This document shows, one piece after another, positions 61,001 to 64,000 of a stretch of DNA of 64,000 bases. The position numbers were made by a program, and so were the translations under genes. This DNA comes from Ciona intestinalis (taxonomy: Eukaryota; Chordata; Ascidiacea; Phlebobranchia; Cionidae), in assembly GCF_000224145.3 (NCBI RefSeq), contig NC_020169.2:1339479-1403478 (forward strand), written 5' to 3'. The notes below the pieces were generated by a model. It searched no databases. It was not told the DNA's origin and saw only the letters and a list, made by a program, of their open reading frames with translations. Position 1 is the stretch's first letter. Each line of letters opens with the position of its first letter.

Positions 61001-64000
61001 TAACAATTGTTAGTTATAATTTGTTCCTTTAATATCAATAAAATATGCGCAACTACAAAATATTGGCATGCACTTTATGAAGAGAATATTAATTTACCAT
61101 CGGTTGCAGTCAATAGTTACACTATGTCCTGGGAGGTATGCTTGTCCACCGTAGTAACATGGGCAGTCACTTGCTTGAATACAAACTGAGCGCTCAGAGT
61201 CAAACACCTGTCCACTCGGACATGCGCAACCAACAACACATGTTTCTAATAAAAAATTCAAGTTTATTTTACCCGATGTAATACAAGAGTATTTTGTAAA
61301 TAACAAACATCTACTTACGGGCAAAGCAGTCTTCACCAAAGTTTTTGCAAGTTTTTTGGCATTCAATCCCAGTTGGGTTGCCCTCACTGATATTACACGA
61401 CTTGTGAATTTGACCAAATGGACAGAATGCAACTCCTAAAAATAAAAAGTCTGAATTAAAAAACAAAGATATCAATTTTAAAACAACAACATTAAAGATT
61501 TTTATTATTAATTTTTAAAAAGTAGTCATGATAATAAACCAGTTTTTAAATACAAAAAACAACATACGGTATGTTCTATTGGTAAGTGATTCCTCATTTC
61601 CTTCATTACTGATATCCACACAAGTAAGTCGTCCTTCCATGCAATGACTAAAAATAATTTACTTTATTTACACATCATGGGGCTCTACAAAATTAAAGTA
61701 CAAATAAAAAATTCAACAAACTATGCAATTTGATACGAAATCATAGCAAATGATTTTTGTTATTTACCAGGTGCTAAATTCCCTGTGAATAACTTCAAAT
61801 GCTCGATAAGTTCTACCATTATGGTAGCATTCACACTGTTGTTGCTTCACACAAGTTCCCTCCTGGTTGAGGTAGAGGCCATCGGGACAATTACATCCTT
61901 GTACACATGACTCTCCACAGCGAACAGACTGATCAGACAGTGATCGGCAAGTAGAATGACATGTACTGCTGCATTCTCTATATACCTGACCACCAGGACA
62001 CTCCCGATCTAAAAGCAAAAATCTATTCAAAATTTTAACTCAACCTAAAACAAAAAGACTTTATTACTAAATAAATTTATCCAACTAAATAACTCAGTTT
62101 AACTCCTTAGATGCAGCAATTGAGAATGTAATGCTAGCATCTTTAAGTTAAAGTTAACAGATTATAAACAATGTGACTTTAGATTTAAGTTATACTTACG
62201 GCAGAAATTCTCCATTCTCCAGTCAGTGACATGCCCAGCTCTTGAGCAAACCCTCGCATAATGTGCGATGGTGTTACACAAACATGATTCAGGTTCCTCA
62301 CACTCACACACATCATATCGACACAAGTCATAGTATGGCTGAGGGCTAACATCAACGTGACAAGCTTGAAATGTTTCACTAAGAATTACTTGGCACTCTG
62401 TGTTGGCAAATCCAACTTGAAAAAAAAATTACACATTTTACGAAATCTCGTTTTTTGGTATTAACATAAAAAGGTAATTCAGCGAAATTACATTCTGAAA
62501 GCTTACCACGTTGTTGGTTGACCTGGCATGGATCCTGAATAAATTGTGACGTCATGTCTATGCAATCAGGACTAGCTTTCCATGCATTGCCAAATGAAAC
62601 AGGACTTCTCTCAACCAATCCTGCATGTATTTGATTTGCTTCATTGAGCAATGACTGTATTTATACTAATGATAAAATTAGTGTAACCAAAAATAAACAA
62701 ATGTTGCAGCATTACATGATAACAAAAATTGCAAACCGTTAAAATTCATAAAGTCATCCCTTTGGTTTCTGTTGTAGTTGCCACATAAACCACACAACTT
62801 CCCTTGCCATCTGGAAATAGATACATCATTTTTAGGAAATCGTCAAATTTTTAAAGATTTCTTTGAATGTATTTACAATTTAGTTAATTTATTGGTATTT
62901 CTGTATGTTAGAAGCATAAAGACGTGCAGTATTACTTGAATAACACAAGAGAGCATGATATTTACCGTCTTTCTGCTGTCACATAAACTCTTGATATTCC
63001 ATCCCAATCAACCATGATGCCAATATCAGTGCGAAGTTGGACGAAGTCAGACGAAACTTTAAATATCTGGAATCTTTCTGGAATACAGTATAGGTCAGAG
63101 CATCATAATTATGTAAATCATTGTCTAGACCATTAACCTTTTGGCAGGAAACTTAACAACGCAGTTAGGACTGAAAGTTTAATTGAAAATAGAGACGGAA
63201 ATTTTGATTACCTCGTATGTACGGTGGCATTACAGCTTTCCCATCAACACTTGTGACATGACCTTTGCTTAATCTGATCAAGACCTTGTTGAACCCGGAA
63301 CGAAGAACAATCGTGACGTCTTTGGTGCAAGTAACGGTTGAATCAACACCACACACTGTATTGTCCACAATTACACTGGAAAATTATACAGGTCATGAAT
63401 ATATTGCTTCAATCAACATGTTAATATACCACAAATAAATACAACTTAGCATTTCTAAATAGTTAATAAACTACAACTTTTTAAAAAAGGAATGTAATTT
63501 GTGGTTTATCTAAATTTGGATATTCGGAAACAAGTAAAAAAAATGATGCTATATATAATTGATTGGAGGTAATAAACCAACCTGAACAAATTTGTACTGC
63601 TGCAATCCTTGACGAAAGTGTATTGACATTCTCCATGCATTGTGTACATGTGTCCATCAAATGTTTTATAATGTGGATCACCAACTGCTGAGCATTCTGA
63701 AGGGCAAGGTATATCTGTACAGTTCCAAACAGCGCTTGAGCACACACTAAAATGCAAAGCGTATATTTAGTTATTGTAATTTAAAAATCAAAATAGATAT
63801 GTATTTCAGTCAAAAGCTGAATAATTTAAAAATAAAAGATTCACCAGCTTTGACATTCTTGGCTAAGGACGTGGCCAGCTGGGAATTCTCGTCCATTATG
63901 AAGGCATGAGCATTCATCCTCCCGTACGCATTTTCCATCATGAAGTAGACTTCCCTCAGGACAGGTACATCCATCCACACAATGTTCATGACATTCGGTA
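31065..64000 (-). CDS. Giant von Willebrand factor-like gene, 3' 33 kb (about 68 exons, about 5,740 codons as assembled)
   Basis: One continuous minus-strand gene, open at the window end, with stop TAA at 31067-31065. Domain order: end of D1, D2, D', D3, about 14 VWA-like domains with a mucin-like Thr/Pro array after the third, D4, VWC-like modules, C-terminal cystine knot, unique tail. This is the VWF layout (D1-D2-D'-D3-A-D4-C-CK) with A domains expanded from three to about fourteen. Both CGLC motifs are kept: CGLCGNYN in D2 and CGLCGNFD in D3. In VWF these act in disulphide-linked multimer assembly and storage in the secretory path, and the A domains bind collagen and platelet receptors. 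A secreted adhesive or clotting-type multimer is therefore inferred. The extreme size and mucin array also resemble gel-forming mucins, but mucins lack the A-domain block. Exon positions are in the block entries. Transcript proof that all blocks form one message is missing. Confidence 0.85.
31500..31636. mobile_element. Second MITE family, copy A
   Basis: Terminal inverted repeats GTAATGATCTGGTGT and ACACCAGATCATTAC bound a 137-bp element. Intron of the VWF-like gene. Confidence 0.85.
32055..32200 (-). mobile_element. SINE 3' part, reverse
   Basis: ACTTACTTTATTCCCTCGTG, AACAGTCGTTATAACATGAC and GTTCTGTTTCATACACCTAG followed by AGTTACCAAGTATGTTACTT: the reverse complement of the family tail. 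VWF-like intron. Confidence 0.7.
33080..33215 (-). mobile_element. SINE fragment, reverse
   Basis: GTTCTGTTTCATACACCTTG and CAACCCATTCAGTGACCATT match the reverse of the SINE tail and middle; internal parts are lost. VWF-like intron. Confidence 0.55.
33655..36906 (-). other. VWF-like gene: VWC-like modules
   Basis: Exons 36906-36723, 36547-36303, 36210-36156, 36083-35911, 35628-35524, 35090-34910, 34847-34807, 34604-34485, 34322-34215, 33783-33655. Cys pairs such as CCPVIKC, CCPQC, CCVECRC and CCGLC each close a VWC-like repeat, and the modules begin with GEKW, GDTW, GEEW or GDSF. I count about five modules. Borders are approximate. Confidence 0.75.
33800..33922. mobile_element. Second MITE family, copy B, 5'-eroded
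   Basis: Shares CTATTTGAATAAAAGACTG, GATGCCATTTAGACGAAATA and GTGGTTGGACTTGATTTTTG with the copy at 31500. Right end CACTAGATCATTAC; the left inverted repeat is partly lost. Confidence 0.8.
37281..40356 (-). other. VWF-like gene: D4
   Basis: Exons 40356-40293, 39962-39767, 39467-39220 ([14 protein letters not shown]), 38999-38795, 38580-38483, 38164-38038, 37890-37759, 37489-37281. The usual CGLCG stretch is replaced by [13 protein letters not shown] across a splice, i.e. the CGLC motif is absent, as expected for D4. C8 ([20 protein letters not shown]) and TIL ([16 protein letters not shown]) follow. Confidence 0.8.
38622..38775 (+). mobile_element. SINE, internally deleted
   Basis: Head CCGGCGCCATAGCGCAGTTG and GTTAGCACGCTTGCC, then directly the tail ACACCTACAAAGTAACAGAA and GGCCACGTGAGGATAAGGTA. 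VWF-like intron. Confidence 0.7.
40412..42773 (-). other. VWF-like gene: A12 end, A13, A14 and linker exon
   Basis: Exons 42773-42524, 42280-41627, 41414-41187, 40892-40676, linker 40459-40412. A13 opens [13 protein letters not shown] after a [12 protein letters not shown] linker; A14 opens [14 protein letters not shown] after a Thr/Pro linker. Neither has the full MIDAS motif. After A14 the chain passes through the linker into D4. Confidence 0.75.
42820..43135 (-). mobile_element. tRNA-derived SINE, longest copy, reverse
   Basis: In its own direction: head with an A-box-like TGGTTAGCATGCCT and a B-box-like GGACTCAAACCTC, then GTGGGCGTATGTATCCTTGG, CCCATTGGTCACTAATGGGT, and a tail GGCCACACGAGGATAAAGTA. 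This is the best copy for a family consensus. VWF-like intron. Confidence 0.75.
43224..46496 (-). other. VWF-like gene: A8 and giant exon with A9-A12
   Basis: Exons 46496-46348, 46173-45967, then a 2,558-bp exon 45781-43224. A8 opens [13 protein letters not shown]. The large exon finishes A8 and holds A9 ([14 protein letters not shown]), A10 ([14 protein letters not shown]), A11 ([14 protein letters not shown]) and A12 ([14 protein letters not shown]). All lack DxSxS but keep VWA strand patterns such as KHVILLISR and [10 protein letters not shown]. Short proline-rich spacers ([13 protein letters not shown]) separate domains. Several Asn-X-Ser/Thr sites are present. Confidence 0.8.
46698..48532 (-). 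other. VWF-like gene: A7 module and long linker exon
   Basis: Exons 48532-48387, 48114-47955, 47575-47192, linker 46835-46698 (46 codons, Thr/Pro-rich). A7 opens [17 protein letters not shown]: the motif is DxSxE. Its third exon is about 90 bp longer than in A5 or A6. Confidence 0.75.
48663..50070 (-). other. VWF-like gene: A6 module and linker exon
   Basis: Exons 50070-49934, 49782-49605, 49291-48998, linker 48701-48663. A6 opens [17 protein letters not shown]: the motif is DxSxN. It resembles A5 closely in the MPPTD start and the [12 protein letters not shown] exon border, so the two probably arose by tandem duplication. Confidence 0.8.
50138..51919 (-). other. VWF-like gene: A5 module and two linker exons
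   Basis: Exons 51919-51777, 51407-51230, 50858-50577, then linkers 50289-50236 ([14 protein letters not shown]) and 50176-50138 ([13 protein letters not shown]). A5 opens [16 protein letters not shown] with a complete DxSxS. The 50138 donor is GC. The linker exons are Thr/Pro-rich, in whole codons, phase 1 at both ends. Confidence 0.8.
51449..51612. mobile_element. MITE copy 16, divergent
   Basis: GCAGGGTGAGGAAGATTTTT at the left and TACCACCTTACCCCACGGTA at the right, with the TTTCTTGTCCAATTTGGTAC body. VWF-like intron. Confidence 0.7.
52135..53312 (-). other. VWF-like gene: A4 module (intact MIDAS) and linker exon
   Basis: Exons 53312-53176, 53122-52889, 52526-52298, and a 42-bp linker exon 52176-52135. 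A4 opens [16 protein letters not shown]: a complete DxSxS, followed by VSLVQYS, a GVTYTYHAL segment (MIDAS Thr candidate) and [14 protein letters not shown] (MIDAS Asp candidate). It is the most canonical A domain of the gene and the likeliest to bind a ligand through a metal ion. Confidence 0.85.
54146..54295. repeat. Gap-flanking copy of the A3/array junction
   Basis: Repeats 55395-55544: both have GGTATTAATGTTCCTATAGT and GGTACAAGCGGCATTGTAAT, then ACAAACATGATCTGTGACAT. A few substitutions (AACGCGTTG against AACGTGTTG, TTGTTGAACG against TTGTGGAGCG). Together with the adjacent repeats it looks like a second allele placed beside the first. Confidence 0.85.
54296..54345. other. Assembly gap, 50 N
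   Basis: Exactly 50 N, inside the minisatellite array of the VWF-like gene. Confidence 1.
57886..58083. mobile_element. MITE copy 17, full length
   Basis: TATAGTAGGGTGGGGGAAGC to CTTCCCCCACCCTACTATAT with the standard body. One of the best-preserved copies. Intron between D3 exons of the VWF-like gene. Confidence 0.9.
60075..60240. mobile_element. Third inverted-repeat element (foldback)
   Basis: GTAGTGATCGATGTGTGAAA with GCGGTCCATTTAAATG at the left is matched in reverse at the right (CATTTAAATGGACCGC, then AACACATCGATCACTAC). Arms are about 45-55 bp around a ~50-bp centre. VWF-like intron. Confidence 0.85.
61568..64000 (-). other. VWF-like gene: end of D1 and D2 assembly
   Basis: Exons: 64000-63845 (TIL/E end of a preceding D domain), 63745-63582, 63375-63212, 63077-62966, 62810-62737, 62620-62507, 62415-62200, 62008-61768, 61647-61568. 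The VWD opening is [15 protein letters not shown], the end is [15 protein letters not shown]. The C8 exon pair has DPCQVNQQ ... [16 protein letters not shown], then TIL with [15 protein letters not shown] and [10 protein letters not shown]. These follow human VWF D2 module by module. The block ends ...LTNRTYR at the D2/D' border, where VWF has its furin-cut propeptide site. Confidence 0.88.

Larger units (their letters stand above)
57633..61435 (-). other. VWF-like gene: D' and D3
   Basis: Exons: 61435-61319, 61245-61098 (D': [14 protein letters not shown]), 60994-60856 ([14 protein letters not shown]), 60612-60465, 60028-59853, 59566-59456 ([15 protein letters not shown]), 59188-59060, 58807-58651 (C8: [16 protein letters not shown]), 58385-58215 ([21 protein letters not shown]), 57750-57633 (E-like: [15 protein letters not shown]). 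The chain then runs into A1 in the next exon. In VWF, D'D3 binds factor VIII and forms inter-dimer disulphides; factor VIII binding is not implied here. Confidence 0.88.

Overview
The window looks like a chordate genome of Ciona (sea squirt) type. It has compact genes with short GT-AG introns, many copies of one MITE and of one tRNA-derived SINE, and a von Willebrand factor (VWF) gene with chordate domain order. Species identification is inference. All exon coordinates were read by eye from splice signals and reading phase.

Layout. (1) 550-9934 (+): the 3' part, 18 exons, of centlein (CNTLN), a centrosomal coiled-coil protein; its 5' end lies before the window. (2) 9935-15710: about 5.8 kb of CpG-rich intergenic DNA with no supported gene. 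(3) 15711-21738 (+): a complete 11-exon, 538-aa ALDH1A-type aldehyde dehydrogenase. (4) 23015-25941 (-): a secreted ShKT-EGF-cbEGF-trypsin-fold protein in which all three catalytic residues are replaced. It converges on the ALDH gene and contains a 50-N gap flanked by duplicated sequence. (5) 27350-30011 (-): a 5-exon type II membrane glycosyltransferase-like protein with an altered DXD motif. (6) 31065-64000 (-): the 3' 33 kb of a giant VWF-like gene, about 68 exons and about 5,740 codons as assembled, open at the window end.

The VWF-like gene is the notable object. Its order is D1(end)-D2-D'-D3, then about 14 VWA-like domains with a Thr/Pro-rich mucin-like 11-residue repeat array after the third, then D4, VWC-like modules, a C-terminal cystine knot and a ~100-aa tail. 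Vertebrate VWF has three A domains in this place. Only two of the 14 keep a complete DxSxS MIDAS motif. Some A domains are coded by three-exon phase-1 modules with small separate linker exons; others are packed into two giant exons. The second 50-N gap falls in the repeat array and is also flanked by duplicated unique sequence, so the repeat count is uncertain.

The genes show no operon-like relation. Three encode secreted or Golgi-type proteins. Most remaining intron and intergenic structure is mobile DNA: one abundant MITE (about 18 copies or fragments), three other inverted-repeat elements, and about ten SINE copies or fragments.
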